Part shown: in pieces, positions 38,479 through 47,142 of the stretch
Numbering within the stretch: position 1 is the stretch's first letter
Layout: the number at the start of each line of letters is the position of its first letter
Origin: WVXT01 sp964403285
GTDB lineage: Bacteria; UBA6262; WVXT01
Direction of reading: 5' to 3'
NCBI GenBank assembly: GCA_964403285.1
Contig: CAYOFG010000010.1
Span: forward strand, 1-56,305
DNA length: 56,305 nucleotides
Position numbers and translations under genes: made by a program
The notes under the pieces: generated by a model
What the model saw: the letters and a program-made list of their open reading frames with translations, nothing else
The model's database searches: none
Told to the model about the DNA's origin: nothing

Positions 38479-39420
38479 TTATATCAAATCGTATATATAA
38501 CCAAGAACAATTCCACCAACTACGACAGTGAGAAAATAGATAAGAAAGGCCTTTTTCTTCACTAAAAAGGCCACAGTCACCATAGGTGAGATTCGAGTAG
38601 CAGGACCAGCGATGAAGAAAGCTAACGCTGCTCCCTTGCTCATTCCCATGTTCATCAGCCCATAGATTAGGGGAATGGCTCCTCCCCCGCATACATAGAA
38701 GGGTATACTCATTGCTGCTGCTAAGAGTACAGAAAAGCGGGAAGCACCTAAGGTCATTACTACGAGTGATTGAGGAATATAAGTGTCTACGATTGCTGCA
38801 ATCAAAATGGCAATTAGAAAATATTTTCCCGGGTACTTGGCCATTTTATACATCAGCCTGAGAGCATCAAGCCACTTATTCCCTGAAGATGTCTGAGTTA
38901 ACTTGGAGATAAGATTCCCTTTCCTATTGTCATCCGATTTTGCCGGGTTATTCTTCGTAAGTTCAGCAAAAAAATTCTTCTTATTCAAATAGTGAAACAT
39001 TAATCCGCACAATATACCTAAGGCTAATGCCGACAAAAGCGTGGCCATAGCCAAGCCTGGACCTAAAACGCCCCAGGTAGTAATAAATATGAAAGGATTA
39101 ATTAGTGGTGAAGTGACAAGAAATGACATTACCGGAGCTATGGGCACTCCTGTAGAAAGCATGGTAGCAAATATGGGAATAACCGCATATGAACCCAAGG
39201 GAGATACAATTCCTAAGAGACTGGCGAGAACGATGGAAGGTATACCGCCTTTTCTATTGCATACCTGCGAGAGTTTCTGCGTGGGAACGAAGACAGAAAT
39301 TAGAGAACCAAGGACTATACCTATGACTACAAAGTACCATAGACGGAAAAACATATTGACCGCTACCGACCATACACTATAGAGCCCACTGCTTATAAAG
39401 AAATTATGTAGACTTTCCAT
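38479..39420 (-). CDS. UPF0718-superfamily permease (second copy)
   Basis: 313 residues with about eight to ten helices in two halves joined by a charged loop (KNFFAELTKNNPAKSDDNRKG, about 148-168). Family features: SPLGSYAVIPIFATMLSTGVPIAPVMSFLVTSPLIN in the first half, and CGGGAIPLIYGLMNMGMSKGAALAFFIAGPATRI in the second. The vicinal CSC motif of the arsenic-operon permease is replaced by SPLGSYAVIP in half one, so the substrate probably differs. Own promoter at 39447-39474; a lipoprotein gene follows. Substrate unknown. Confidence 0.75.
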   Translation of the reverse strand: MESLHNFFISSGLYSVWSVAVNMFFRLWYFVVIGIVLGSLISVFVPTQKLSQVCNRKGGIPSIVLASLLGIVSPLGSYAVIPIFATMLSTGVPIAPVMSFLVTSPLINPFIFITTWGVLGPGLAMATLLSALALGILCGLMFHYLNKKNFFAELTKNNPAKSDDNRKGNLISKLTQTSSGNKWLDALRLMYKMAKYPGKYFLIAILIAAIVDTYIPQSLVVMTLGASRFSVLLAAAMSIPFYVCGGGAIPLIYGLMNMGMSKGAALAFFIAGPATRISPMVTVAFLVKKKAFLIYFLTVVVGGIVLGYIYDLI

Positions 39421-39446
39421 TATTATCCTCTCAAAACTTATTTTCT

Positions 39447-39474
39447 ATTTTATCAAATTGATTAAAAAAGTCAA
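39447..39474 (-). promoter_or_regulatory. Predicted promoter of the permease-lipoprotein unit
   Basis: TTGACT (39474-39469), 16 bases, TAAAAT (39452-39447) on the minus strand, 27 bases before the permease ATG. Confidence 0.55.
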
Positions 39475-39484
39475 GTAAATTCCA

Positions 39485-39600
39485 ACACTTCGATATATTG
39501 AAGTGTAAAGCGTCCCGACGAGTCGGGACACTCCAACCTCCCCCGATTTCATCGGGGACTCCAGAATCTGGAGTCCTTGCGAAAGCAAGGTCCAAAGAAT
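39485..39600. repeat. Hairpin repeats (TCCCGACGAGTCGGGA family)
   Basis: ACTTCGATATATTGAAGTGTAAAG, TCCCGACGAGTCGGGACACTCC, CCCCGATTTCATCGGGGACTCCAG and CTTGCGAAAGCAAGG, then a GCCTGTCCCCTTTTT end. Related to 44213-44274. Confidence 0.7.
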
Positions 39601-39621
39601 AGCCTGTCCCCTTTTTCCTAT

Positions 39622-39657
39622 AAAAAAACGGGGGACAAGATTCATTCTTGTCCCCCG
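39622..39657 (-). terminator. Strong terminator after the second DUF362 gene
   Basis: A 12-base stem CGGGGGACAAGA / TCTTGTCCCCCG with a five-base loop and seven T residues on the minus strand, 50 bases after the stop codon. Confidence 0.88.
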
Positions 39658-39707
39658 ATAGCCCGTGGACTATCCAACTATCTGGACTACTATCAAATCA
39701 GAACACT

Positions 39708-40883
39708 TTACCAGGCCTTAGGTTCTGTGGTGTAGGTTCCAACCTGAACTTGAGGAGGAGTATCGAACTTTTTCATGACGCTTTCAATTGAATTGCCAAC
39801 TACCTCGATTTCATCTTCCTTGTATGTTCCCAGCCCAGACTCTGCACACGCCCGAATGACTCCATTAACCGATGGGTCAACTCCCATAACCCGACCCCCG
39901 GTAGCATCAACAGCCACGGCGTCTTTCCCAGCAATAACTAAATCCATGGATTTTGGCTCGCCATAAAATGCTCCCCATCCTTCCACAGCCCAGATAGCAT
40001 CAACGATAGAATAATCTATTGGCGCAATGGAATTAACATCCGCAACGACCCATTGCGTCTTGTTATGCGGTAGACCCATTTTAATCGCTCCCACTATCCG
40101 GGTCGGAGGAATTCCTATCCCCACGTTCTTCAGAGTCAAGCTAATGCCAGCGTTATCATGGGTCTTCATTTTCCCAATGGAGATTCTGACATCCGCATTG
40201 ACCCAATTATTGGGTATAGGATACTGGTCAAGCCCATGATGACCAGTCCGTTTTGGCTTGTAATACTTCCATGTCCCATCAGCAATAGCGTCATTGACGT
40301 CGTAGAGTTCAAGCCAACCACCCTTATGTGTCCACTGATCCATTGCTGGGTTCAGCTTCTTAGCCATATCTGTGTATCCGTATACCAGATAGTATGCATG
40401 GGTATTTCCCGCATTCGGACCCTCAACAATCGTGACCTTCTTGGCACCTTTCTCTTTGCAAATAAGAGCAACCGCTCGAGCTATTCTGCCATCCGTGAGA
40501 ATGGATTGAATCTGGTGATTAAACCACGTTGCATCCCTCATCGCTGTGTTAGTCCATTTTGCCCTCATAGCTTCCAAAGAAAAGACGAACCACATATCCT
40601 GGACAAGATTGACTTTAATAATCACATTCTTGCCTTTGACATTCGGGAATCCACCAGCGAGGTCGACTGCTTTGCGCACCATATTCTCAATTGCTTTCTC
40701 GCTCTCTGGTGTCCAGGTCGTCGCCCATATCTTGGTGAAATCGGTGACGCTAAACTGCCAGGAATCTCCTATTACAGCATGGGGAGTTCCCTTCACTATG
40801 GCTACTTTTGTCTTTTCAGCTGCAAAAGCGAGCGTACTAAGGACAAACAAGAAGGCTACTGCTAAAATCAAAGCTTTCTTCAT
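39708..40883 (-). CDS. Exported DUF362-domain protein (copy 2)
   Basis: 391 residues. Signal peptide ALILAVAFLFVLSTLAFAA, then DUF362: KVAIVKGTPHAVIGDSW, LAGGFPNVKGKNVIIKVN, DGRIARAVALICKEKGAKKVTIVEGP, the conserved KMKTHDNAGISLTLKN, AVEGWGAFYGEPKSMDLVIAGKDAVAVDATG and ESGLGTYKEDEIEVVG. The most divergent of the three copies, with a longer N-terminal region. Ideal AAGGAGGTGA ribosome site. It follows copy 3 after a repeat-filled gap of 195 bases and ends in a strong terminator, so the pair probably forms one transcript. Confidence 0.85.
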   Translation of the reverse strand: MKKALILAVAFLFVLSTLAFAAEKTKVAIVKGTPHAVIGDSWQFSVTDFTKIWATTWTPESEKAIENMVRKAVDLAGGFPNVKGKNVIIKVNLVQDMWFVFSLEAMRAKWTNTAMRDATWFNHQIQSILTDGRIARAVALICKEKGAKKVTIVEGPNAGNTHAYYLVYGYTDMAKKLNPAMDQWTHKGGWLELYDVNDAIADGTWKYYKPKRTGHHGLDQYPIPNNWVNADVRISIGKMKTHDNAGISLTLKNVGIGIPPTRIVGAIKMGLPHNKTQWVVADVNSIAPIDYSIVDAIWAVEGWGAFYGEPKSMDLVIAGKDAVAVDATGGRVMGVDPSVNGVIRACAESGLGTYKEDEIEVVGNSIESVMKKFDTPPQVQVGTYTTEPKAW

Positions 40884-40941
40884 TCTTTTTCACCTCCTTT
40901 CTATTATGTATTAACTTCAATCGATATAAAAATTTCCGATG

Positions 40942-41062
40942 TAGTAGTGTAGCCCTTTACCCCGTTAGAAATTCCCCTAAGAGAATTTCTAACATCCATT
41001 TCTAACGGGGTTTATGAGCGTCCCGATTTATCGGGCGGGGACAATCCCCTACACTACTACAT
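40942..41062. repeat. Composite repeat with a CCCCGTTAGAAAT element inside GTAGTGTAG ends
   Basis: GTAGTGTAGCCC...CCTACACTAC ends around a 51-bp element at 40960-41010 and a TCCCGATTTATCGGGCGGGGA segment: the same two-layer build as 25211-25344. Confidence 0.8.
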
Positions 41063-41078
41063 TTACATTCCTGTAAAC

Positions 41079-42176
41079 TTACCAGCCCCAAACTTCTCCA
41101 TAGGAAGCGGGTCCATGGCCTGGAAGTTCCTTGTATAACTTGGCAACTTCCCCAATACTGTTGCCGACTACCTGGATGTCTTTGTATGTCCCAAGACCGA
41201 TCTCCTGAGCAATTCTCAGATAACCATACATCTCAGGGTTTCGGGTCATACAGGCACTACCAACCGAATCCGCAGCCACTAGATCTGGACTGGCAATAAC
41301 TATACCATGGTAAATACCATCGCACATTGTAGGTCCATTTCCTTCACCACCGTATATGGCACCTATTACCGCGTAGTCAGCATCTACGATCTCATTCACA
41401 TCAGCGATGGTCCTGGCAAGTTTCTCGTGGTTCAATCCTGTCTTGGGAGCGCCATAAACACTGTTCGGAGGAACACCTATACCAATATTCTTCAAGGCTG
41501 CAGTCGTACCGGCAAAGCCGTGCGTCTTCAAAGGCGCAACACTGATTACTACATCTGCATCCAATACCACAGCAGGTATAGCATACTCGCTAGCCGATAA
41601 GGCATGCGGTGCTTTGACCCACCTGTAAGGAACACGGTCAAGGTCAACCAGCTCAGCTCCAGCATCATTCTCAGCCAGGTAAGCTCCCCACACTCTCATG
41701 TTCGGAATTGCATTTGATAGTCCCGGAGCCTCACCAACATATATCTTCTTGGCTCCCGATTCCTTGCATAACAGTGCAACTGCTCTCACCACACGGCCAT
41801 CCGTGTTCGTAGCAGTAAAGTCAGGCGCATTCCCGTGACCGGTAGATATCATATACCATTGGTCATTATTGGCATTAAACTTGATAAATACCGTGTCGCC
41901 CTTCTTAACCGGCCATCCACCAGCAAGTTTCACTGCCTTACGCACCATACTCTCCACTTCCTTAATGCTTGCCGGAGTGTACTCCAGGGTCCATTGATGT
42001 GGCCCACGCGCCTTGTCAGGACTCTTGGGGGCATACCCTAAAAATCTCGGATTAATAATCGTTGAATCCTTCAATATCTTTTCATCCCCCTGAACTATCG
42101 CCACCGTTGAGGCCGCAAAAGCAACCATAGTCATGGCAACTGTAAGCAACACTGCAATAAATAATGCTTTCTTCAT
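41079..42176 (-). CDS. Exported DUF362-domain protein (copy 3)
   Basis: 365 residues. Signal peptide ALFIAVLLTVAMTMVAFA, then DUF362: TVAIVQGDEKILKDS, LAGGWPVKKGDTVFIKFN, DGRVVRAVALLCKESGAKKIYVGEAPG, PLKTHGFAGTTAALKN, AIYGGEGNGPTMCDGIYHGIVIASPDLVAADSVG and IGLGTYKDIQVVG. Promoter at 42262-42290 of the type shared with the porin and amidohydrolase genes. First of two tandem DUF362 genes. An exported envelope or periplasmic role is likely; reaction unknown. Confidence 0.85.
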   Translation of the reverse strand: MKKALFIAVLLTVAMTMVAFAASTVAIVQGDEKILKDSTIINPRFLGYAPKSPDKARGPHQWTLEYTPASIKEVESMVRKAVKLAGGWPVKKGDTVFIKFNANNDQWYMISTGHGNAPDFTATNTDGRVVRAVALLCKESGAKKIYVGEAPGLSNAIPNMRVWGAYLAENDAGAELVDLDRVPYRWVKAPHALSASEYAIPAVVLDADVVISVAPLKTHGFAGTTAALKNIGIGVPPNSVYGAPKTGLNHEKLARTIADVNEIVDADYAVIGAIYGGEGNGPTMCDGIYHGIVIASPDLVAADSVGSACMTRNPEMYGYLRIAQEIGLGTYKDIQVVGNSIGEVAKLYKELPGHGPASYGEVWGW

Positions 42177-42261
42177 TCTTCTTCACCTCCTTTCTTCATT
42201 AATTTTTATAAGCCCACAAATCAAAACATAAGCTATACAGAGGGAAAATTAATATTATGCG

Positions 42262-42290
42262 ATTGTACTAAAGTCCTTCTTCCCTGTCAA
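42262..42290 (-). promoter_or_regulatory. Promoter of the DUF362 pair, extended shared motif
   Basis: TTGACA (42290-42285), 17 bases, TACAAT (42267-42262) on the minus strand. The spacer ends ACTTTAG and continues GTACAAT. The porin (44143-44172) and amidohydrolase (47143-47171) promoters have the same ACTTTRGTAMAAT block. The rest of the gap, 42291-42664, holds hairpin repeats only. Confidence 0.75.
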
Positions 42291-42520
42291 GTACAAAAGT
42301 CTTCGCACTTTTTTCGAGGAAAAAACTACTGTGACAAAACTAACTTGAGAAATTTCAGTCGCATTTCAGCAACTATGAGGTTATTTTCGAGAGGAAATCG
42401 GGAAGTAGCCTAAATATCCTCCTGGATTGGTACGTTAAGAGAAATGAATTTCTTTCTTCGTCTATCCAAGGCCAAAAAAGAAATTCATCTTTTTTTAGGT
42501 CCCGATTTCAAAATCTTTCT

Positions 42521-42660
42521 TTGTAGGCACGATTTCAAATCGTGCAATTTAAATAAATACCAGGTAGGACGGCTCATAAGTTGATGAAATCAACTTTAGC
42601 CGTCCCACCTTTATTATTACTTCGCTACTCGTTCGAAGAGAAACTCGCGAGTTTCTCCGT
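42521..42660. repeat. Hairpin repeats after the porin gene
   Basis: GCACGATTTCAAATCGTGC (about 42527-42545) and GGACGGCTCATAAGTTGATG with its inverse (42568-42606). A further hairpin, AACTCGCGAGTT, lies near 42644. The middle one may act as a terminator for the porin transcript. Confidence 0.6.
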
Positions 42661-42664
42661 TTGC

Positions 42665-43966
42665 TTAGAACCTGATGTGAGTCTTCACAGCCATGCCAAT
42701 AGTAGTATCTCGGTTAGCCTCATCAAAGTACTTGCCTGGCATAAGCATACCAGCAACTAACTCGATGGTTTGTCTCGGTCCCAGGGTATAATTGATTCCC
42801 AGGTCGATTTCAGTTCCTATGGTTTTTTCACTACCAGCAGTAAGCGGTAGGGGACCTGGATTGTACTGAGCTTCCTGATCAGCAAACGACATACAGGCTG
42901 AGAGAAAACCACCCCATTTGGTATTCGGGACCACAAAGTCTATCTTTGGTCGGATAATCCAAGCATTGTAGATACTGTTATATAACTGGTCCCAGAGAAT
43001 CAGGTCAATCTTCCACTCATCGACCCAGTCCTCGTTCGAACCAAGCGAGCCGAAATGTTCACCAGCCACAGCTTCTTTTGTCCCTGAGAAAAGACCGACT
43101 ACAACACTTGCCCTGTTGACAACTGGAGAAGGTATAGGAACACCAGCATCAACAAAGAACTCCAAACTATGCTTGACCTTGTCCCATGAACCAATCCACC
43201 TACCCATGAGATAATCAATCTCTGACTTGATGTCAACCGGACCAATCTTGGCATTAATCATAGCATCGTGCATAAGCCAGTTTGAGGATTCACCAGCAGG
43301 GCCTACGTTAGCCACATCCCAAACGAAGAAGACGTAACCGACCGTAATGTTCGGATTCCAGAAAAAGACCCAGGGGCACCAAGCAAAACCGTCATCTGAA
43401 GCGACATCTATGTTACCCTCAGCTCTTTTATCGTACAGCATCCCGAACATTATGTTGTTCTCATTTGGCAGACTAAAAACAGGTGTGATGTAGTGGTATC
43501 TGGGATAAGTATCGTCTTCAGCAATAGAGAAGTTATGGAACAGGTCGGTCTGCTGACGGCCAATCTGAAGGCTTCCATATTTACCCAAGAAGATCTGTAC
43601 CCAAGCTCGGTCCCACTGGAAGTTGTTACTTCCACCTTCGCCTTGATTCGTCGCAGCTCCGGTATTGTCAATCATTCCAGGCCAAGTAAGACCAGGCACC
43701 CCGTTGTATCCCCAGATATAATCGAGAGCCCTGAGCCGCGCTTTAACCTGGATCCAATCGCTCAGCTTCAACACAGGATTGAGAATCAATCTCTGTTCGG
43801 TGTAGGACCTTTCCGGGCCGCCTTTTACGAGGTCAGGATTGCTCACATAGTAACTGAGTGCACGAAAGTGTCCACCGACGGAAAATTCGATCTCAGCAAG
43901 ACATACACTCGCCACAAGTAGCACGACCAGACCAGCCACTCCTAAAATTAGTAACTTCTTTTTCAT
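42665..43966 (-). CDS. Outer-membrane porin-like beta-barrel protein
   Basis: 433 residues. Signal peptide ILGVAGLVVLLVASVCLA, then EIEFSVGGHFRALSYYVSNP and about sixteen amphipathic strands, including WDRAWVQIFLGKYGSLQIGRQQT, which is typical of porin and alginate-export-type barrels. The last strand ends TIGMAVKTHIRF with terminal Phe, the usual barrel-assembly signal. The substrate is unknown; the adjacent MFS transporter and amidohydrolase units share its promoter type, so it could admit the organic acid those genes handle. Ribosome site GGGGGGAGA. Confidence 0.75.
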   Translation of the reverse strand: MKKKLLILGVAGLVVLLVASVCLAEIEFSVGGHFRALSYYVSNPDLVKGGPERSYTEQRLILNPVLKLSDWIQVKARLRALDYIWGYNGVPGLTWPGMIDNTGAATNQGEGGSNNFQWDRAWVQIFLGKYGSLQIGRQQTDLFHNFSIAEDDTYPRYHYITPVFSLPNENNIMFGMLYDKRAEGNIDVASDDGFAWCPWVFFWNPNITVGYVFFVWDVANVGPAGESSNWLMHDAMINAKIGPVDIKSEIDYLMGRWIGSWDKVKHSLEFFVDAGVPIPSPVVNRASVVVGLFSGTKEAVAGEHFGSLGSNEDWVDEWKIDLILWDQLYNSIYNAWIIRPKIDFVVPNTKWGGFLSACMSFADQEAQYNPGPLPLTAGSEKTIGTEIDLGINYTLGPRQTIELVAGMLMPGKYFDEANRDTTIGMAVKTHIRF

Positions 43967-44142
43967 TCATCTCCCCCCTTTACATTAAAATTTTTTGTTT
44001 CATGGCCAAATTTAGGGCCTAAATTATTTCCACAGATAAAACTTTCCACTTCACCTCCTTTCGGTTATTTTCTAGATTAAAATACCAACAACATAATTTG
44101 CACGATTTGAATTTGTGTTAATAATAATATTAAGTTTTATTG

Positions 44143-44172
44143 ATTGTACCAAAGTAGTTTTTGCCTTGTCAA
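44143..44172 (-). promoter_or_regulatory. Promoter of the porin gene, extended shared motif
   Basis: TTGACA (44172-44167), 18 bases, TACAAT (44148-44143) on the minus strand, with ACTTTGGTACAAT at the downstream end. It starts a leader of about 170 bases. The rest of the gap to 44310 holds the hairpin pair at 44213-44274. Confidence 0.7.
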
Positions 44173-44212
44173 GTAAAAAATTCAAAAATCTTAATTTTAG
44201 GAGAAAAATTCT

Positions 44213-44274
44213 GGAGTGTCCCGATCTATCGGGACCAACGACTGTACCCCGACCTGTCGGGGCGCTTTACACTC
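44213..44274. repeat. Paired hairpin repeats after the MFS gene
   Basis: GGAGTGTCCCGATCTATCGGGA, then CCCCGACCTGTCGGGGCGCTTTACACTCC, bounded by inverted GGAGTGT/ACACTCC ends. Related to 39485-39545. Confidence 0.75.
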
Positions 44275-44310
44275 CTCTCTCTCAACAAAAATTCACTCTC
44301 GACGATATTT

Positions 44311-45630
44311 CTACTTCTTGGCAAGGACTGCGGTCTCGGTAGTTCTCCAGTGCTGGACAGCAGCAGCTATGAAGCAGAGAGCTGCCATAATGCCGAATAT
44401 CCAGATATAACCTCGCGCCACTCCCCATCCGCCGAAAACCTGGATTAACGGTGAAACAAGAAGCGGAAAACCGCCGCCGAAAAGAAAGAGAATAAGCGCT
44501 ACTATGCTAACTGCCGTCGCCACTCCGCCTTTTTCCGCCGATTCAGCTCCCACCGCGTAGAGGATTGGATAGACAGCATTCACTACAAAACCAAAAGCTA
44601 TCTGAACCAATATCACCAGAAGCAAAGTGGTACAGAAAGGAAGAGCAATCATAACCAGACCCATCCAGATCGCTGCTAAAGTGAGCACCGATTTTCTCCC
44701 CAATCTGTCCGACCACCATGGCAAGAGAACCTGAAATATGGCTCCGGTAATTGACCACGCCACAGCGAGGGCTGCCACCTGCGCATAGTTAAATCCGTGG
44801 ATTTCGCTCAGGTATTTCGGGTAAAATGCCATAAACATTGAGAGAACACCCATAAAGATCCCGGCATTTATGGCTGAACTTTGGATGTTTCTTATCTTGA
44901 GTGTTCTCAATACCAGTTGAGCACCCGACAATTCACTCACTTGTTTTGCCAGGCTTGGCTTGGTCAGTCCTCTCTTATCAAACTCCGCATAGGCTTTCTC
45001 GTAACCTGTTTTTTTAGAAATTGAATAGTACCAGACGAGAGGAATAATTGAGATCAGTGTAAAATAGAAAACATATCTCCAGCTATCGCTACCAAATTTT
45101 CCCAGTGTCCAGGAGACCAACAAACCAGATAACAAAACTCCCATAGGAAAGCCTGTGTGGGTAAGTCCTAAAGCAAAGCCCCGATGCTCATCTGGCCACA
45201 CTTCTGCAACCACAGAAGGCCTGACAGTCTCTTCCACGCCGCCTCCTATCTGCACGCCACATCTGAGCAAGATAAACCTTATGAAAGTGGCACTAATGTT
45301 CCTGAATGCTGTAAGAAATGACACGATGGTATAGAAGATGACCATAGCTCCCCAAAAATATTTTCTCTTGTAACCAGCGCCGATTTTGTCACTAATGGCA
45401 GCTCCAGGAACACCAGAAGCTCCCCTGACCCATTGCATTACTGCCAGGAAAAGAGCCCAAGCTCCTGGACTTAGTGCCCACTTATCTATAAGGAGCGGCC
45501 CAAGTGTCCACACTACGCCGAAATTAAAAGAACACATTAACCATATAGCCCAGGTAGATATGGTCATACCCCAAACCCAACCGGTTCCACGTGGCCACAC
45601 ACCTACCTTTTTCCCAACTTTTTCAGCCAT
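44311..45630 (-). CDS. Major facilitator superfamily transporter
   Basis: 439 residues with twelve membrane helices in two halves and a central loop at about 200-235 (KKTGYEKAYAEFDKRGLTKP). MFS signatures: AISDKIGAGYKRKYFWG (loop 2-3, D-x-x-G-x-x-x-R type) and WWSDRLGRKSVLTL (loop 8-9). The first half GTGWVWGMTISTWAIWLMCSFNFGVVWTLGPLLIDKW resembles organic-anion (hexuronate, 4-hydroxybenzoate-type) carriers of the ACS family. Substrate unknown. Lies 180 bases after the amidohydrolase gene and could share its transcript. Confidence 0.85.
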   Translation of the reverse strand: MAEKVGKKVGVWPRGTGWVWGMTISTWAIWLMCSFNFGVVWTLGPLLIDKWALSPGAWALFLAVMQWVRGASGVPGAAISDKIGAGYKRKYFWGAMVIFYTIVSFLTAFRNISATFIRFILLRCGVQIGGGVEETVRPSVVAEVWPDEHRGFALGLTHTGFPMGVLLSGLLVSWTLGKFGSDSWRYVFYFTLISIIPLVWYYSISKKTGYEKAYAEFDKRGLTKPSLAKQVSELSGAQLVLRTLKIRNIQSSAINAGIFMGVLSMFMAFYPKYLSEIHGFNYAQVAALAVAWSITGAIFQVLLPWWSDRLGRKSVLTLAAIWMGLVMIALPFCTTLLLVILVQIAFGFVVNAVYPILYAVGAESAEKGGVATAVSIVALILFLFGGGFPLLVSPLIQVFGGWGVARGYIWIFGIMAALCFIAAAVQHWRTTETAVLAKK

Positions 45631-45677
45631 TTATTTCACCCCCTTTCGCTTTTCTGTCTAAACCTATATTTCTATAT

Positions 45678-45806
45678 GAAATAGCAGAGCTTCGCTCTGC
45701 CACTACATCCATTTCCTGTAGCGGCAAAGCATAAGCTTTGTCTTTTAGGTAGCCGCAACCTTCAGGTTGCGTGTGGAAACGCTCCGATGAATCGGAGCGC
45801 CTACCT
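45678..45806. repeat. Hairpin repeat block
   Basis: GCAGAGCTTCGCTCTGCCACTACA, GTAGCGGCAAAGCATAAGCTTTG, GTAGCCGCAACCTTCAGGTTGCG and GCTCCGATGAATCGGAGCGCCTAC in tandem, each a separate stem-loop, between the MFS and amidohydrolase genes. Confidence 0.75.
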
Positions 45807-45809
45807 CTT

Positions 45810-46553
45810 TTAGATTTTGAGCTTGAAGAGTTTTATAGCGTTCTCGCCCAGAACATTTGCCAGATCCTTATCACTGAGGCCCGCAGATCTATACTGGAAG
45901 ATTTCTACTGCTGTATTTTCTGGCAGGTCGGTTCCTAAAATTATTCTCTCCGAACCAAGATCGTTTACAAACCACATCTTTTCATTAATAGAAATCCAGG
46001 AGCCCTCTAAATAAATGTTCTTGCAAAGCTTTGCTGCAATATAAGCTTCTGTTGAATAGATATGCGCCATACCAGAATGGTAAAGAACCATCGGCACATC
46101 CGGATAAGCCTGTGCCATAGGTATGGTAAGCGAAGGTAGAGCAAATGGAATTCCTGCCCCGGTGTGAATCATTAACGGAACCTTATGCCTTTTCGCTGCT
46201 TCAAAGACCTTCTTTGCATCAGTAGCCAGAGGACTTATCGCGTGACCAATAGTATGCAGTTTTATACCCACGAAACCTTCGCCTTTTATGAGTCTATCAA
46301 CTTCCGCATTGTATTCTTTTTCGTCCTGATGGGGATTGAGACTTACAACTCCAAAAATCTTCTTAGGATATTTCTTCATAAGTTTGGCTATGTCATTATG
46401 GGTTTTCTTGACATCGGGTGCGCCCGGGAAAGGTAGAACAAGTGCAGCATCGATTTTATTCTTCTGTATGGCACCCATCAGCGCTTCTTCTGAAGTATCT
46501 AAGTCAAAAACTTTACACGGCCCCAAATGGCAATGAATATCAACAATTTTCAT
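45810..46553 (-). CDS. Amidohydrolase-family (Amidohydro_2/TIM-like) enzyme
   Basis: 247 residues from ATG 46553, which has AAAGGAGAG; the ORF eight codons longer would consume that site. Metal-binding HxH motif DIHCHLG (His7, His9), then IHTGAGIPFA (about 140), LYHSGMAHIYS (about 167) and an Asp ligand in ILGTDLPENTAVE near 220: the layout of COG2159-type hydrolases/decarboxylases. Members decarboxylate or hydrolyse small aromatic or lactone acids. Promoter far upstream (47143-47171), with a leader that contains repeats. The MFS gene follows, suggesting uptake and breakdown of one organic compound. Confidence 0.82.
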   Translation of the reverse strand: MKIVDIHCHLGPCKVFDLDTSEEALMGAIQKNKIDAALVLPFPGAPDVKKTHNDIAKLMKKYPKKIFGVVSLNPHQDEKEYNAEVDRLIKGEGFVGIKLHTIGHAISPLATDAKKVFEAAKRHKVPLMIHTGAGIPFALPSLTIPMAQAYPDVPMVLYHSGMAHIYSTEAYIAAKLCKNIYLEGSWISINEKMWFVNDLGSERIILGTDLPENTAVEIFQYRSAGLSDKDLANVLGENAIKLFKLKI

Positions 46554-46586
46554 TATTTTTCTCTCCTTTCGTTTCACTCAATCCGA

Positions 46587-46770
46587 CCGGCCCCGATTTA
46601 TCTATCGGGGCGTCGCCAGACTTGTCCCGATTTATTCATCGGGACGGCGACCCTTTCGCTTCGCGCAAATTACGAGATTGCTTCCCCCCAATGCTTGTTT
46701 GCACAAGCAAACAATGGGGGTCGCAATGACAGTCCCGATTGAAAATCGGGATAGGCACAGATTCAATCTG
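46587..46770. repeat. Hairpin repeats in the amidohydrolase leader
   Basis: CCCCGATTTATCTATCGGGGCG, GTCGCCAGACTTGTCCCGAT paired with ATCGGGACGGCGACCC, TTGCTTCCCCCCAATGCTTG with its inverse CAAGCAAACAATGGGGGTCGCAATGACAG, and CACAGATTCAATCTGTG. Part matches the structured leader at 25000-25140. No gene is seen in 46578-47239. Confidence 0.7.
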
Positions 46771-46963
46771 TGCGAAAGTTCTCCCGTTTTATCGTATTAC
46801 TTCTATAGGCATCACCTCCAAAATCTCATAAAATCAAAATTGCAGAATTTACTTCGGTATGTCTCTGAATTTCTATTAGCGTGCATGAGGGTATGAATCG
46901 TTGTTTAGATTGCACAGTAAAACTCCAGTTAAGGAAACTAATTACTGGCCCAAGGACGGTAAA

Positions 46964-47061
46964 CCCCGTTAAAAAAACTTGAAGGAGCTTTAAACACCCC
47001 CAAAATAGTTCATTTTCCCGTTTTAACCCTGCCTTGAGGGAAAGAGTCTTTTTTAACGGGG
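46964..47061. repeat. Degenerate, longer CCCCGTTA element
   Basis: Ends CCCCGTTAAAAAAACTT and AGTCTTTTTTAACGGGG pair as a long imperfect hairpin about 98 bases across. The other three copies (25248, 28793, 40960) are 51 bp with CCCCGTTAGAAAT ends. Confidence 0.65.
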
Positions 47062-47142
47062 TAAACTTAGAAGTGACGAACTCATTACCAAGAGTTGTGA
47101 GATGAATTAAGAATTGCTTACGATTGGGTAAAAACTAATGTA

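Noticed and set aside
36835..42176. DUF362 proteins as LarA-type clients of the nickel-pincer cofactor
   Set aside because: LarA belongs to DUF2088, not DUF362, and Sec-exported proteins could not easily carry a cytoplasm-made cofactor. The conserved Lys-Thr-His alone is not enough.
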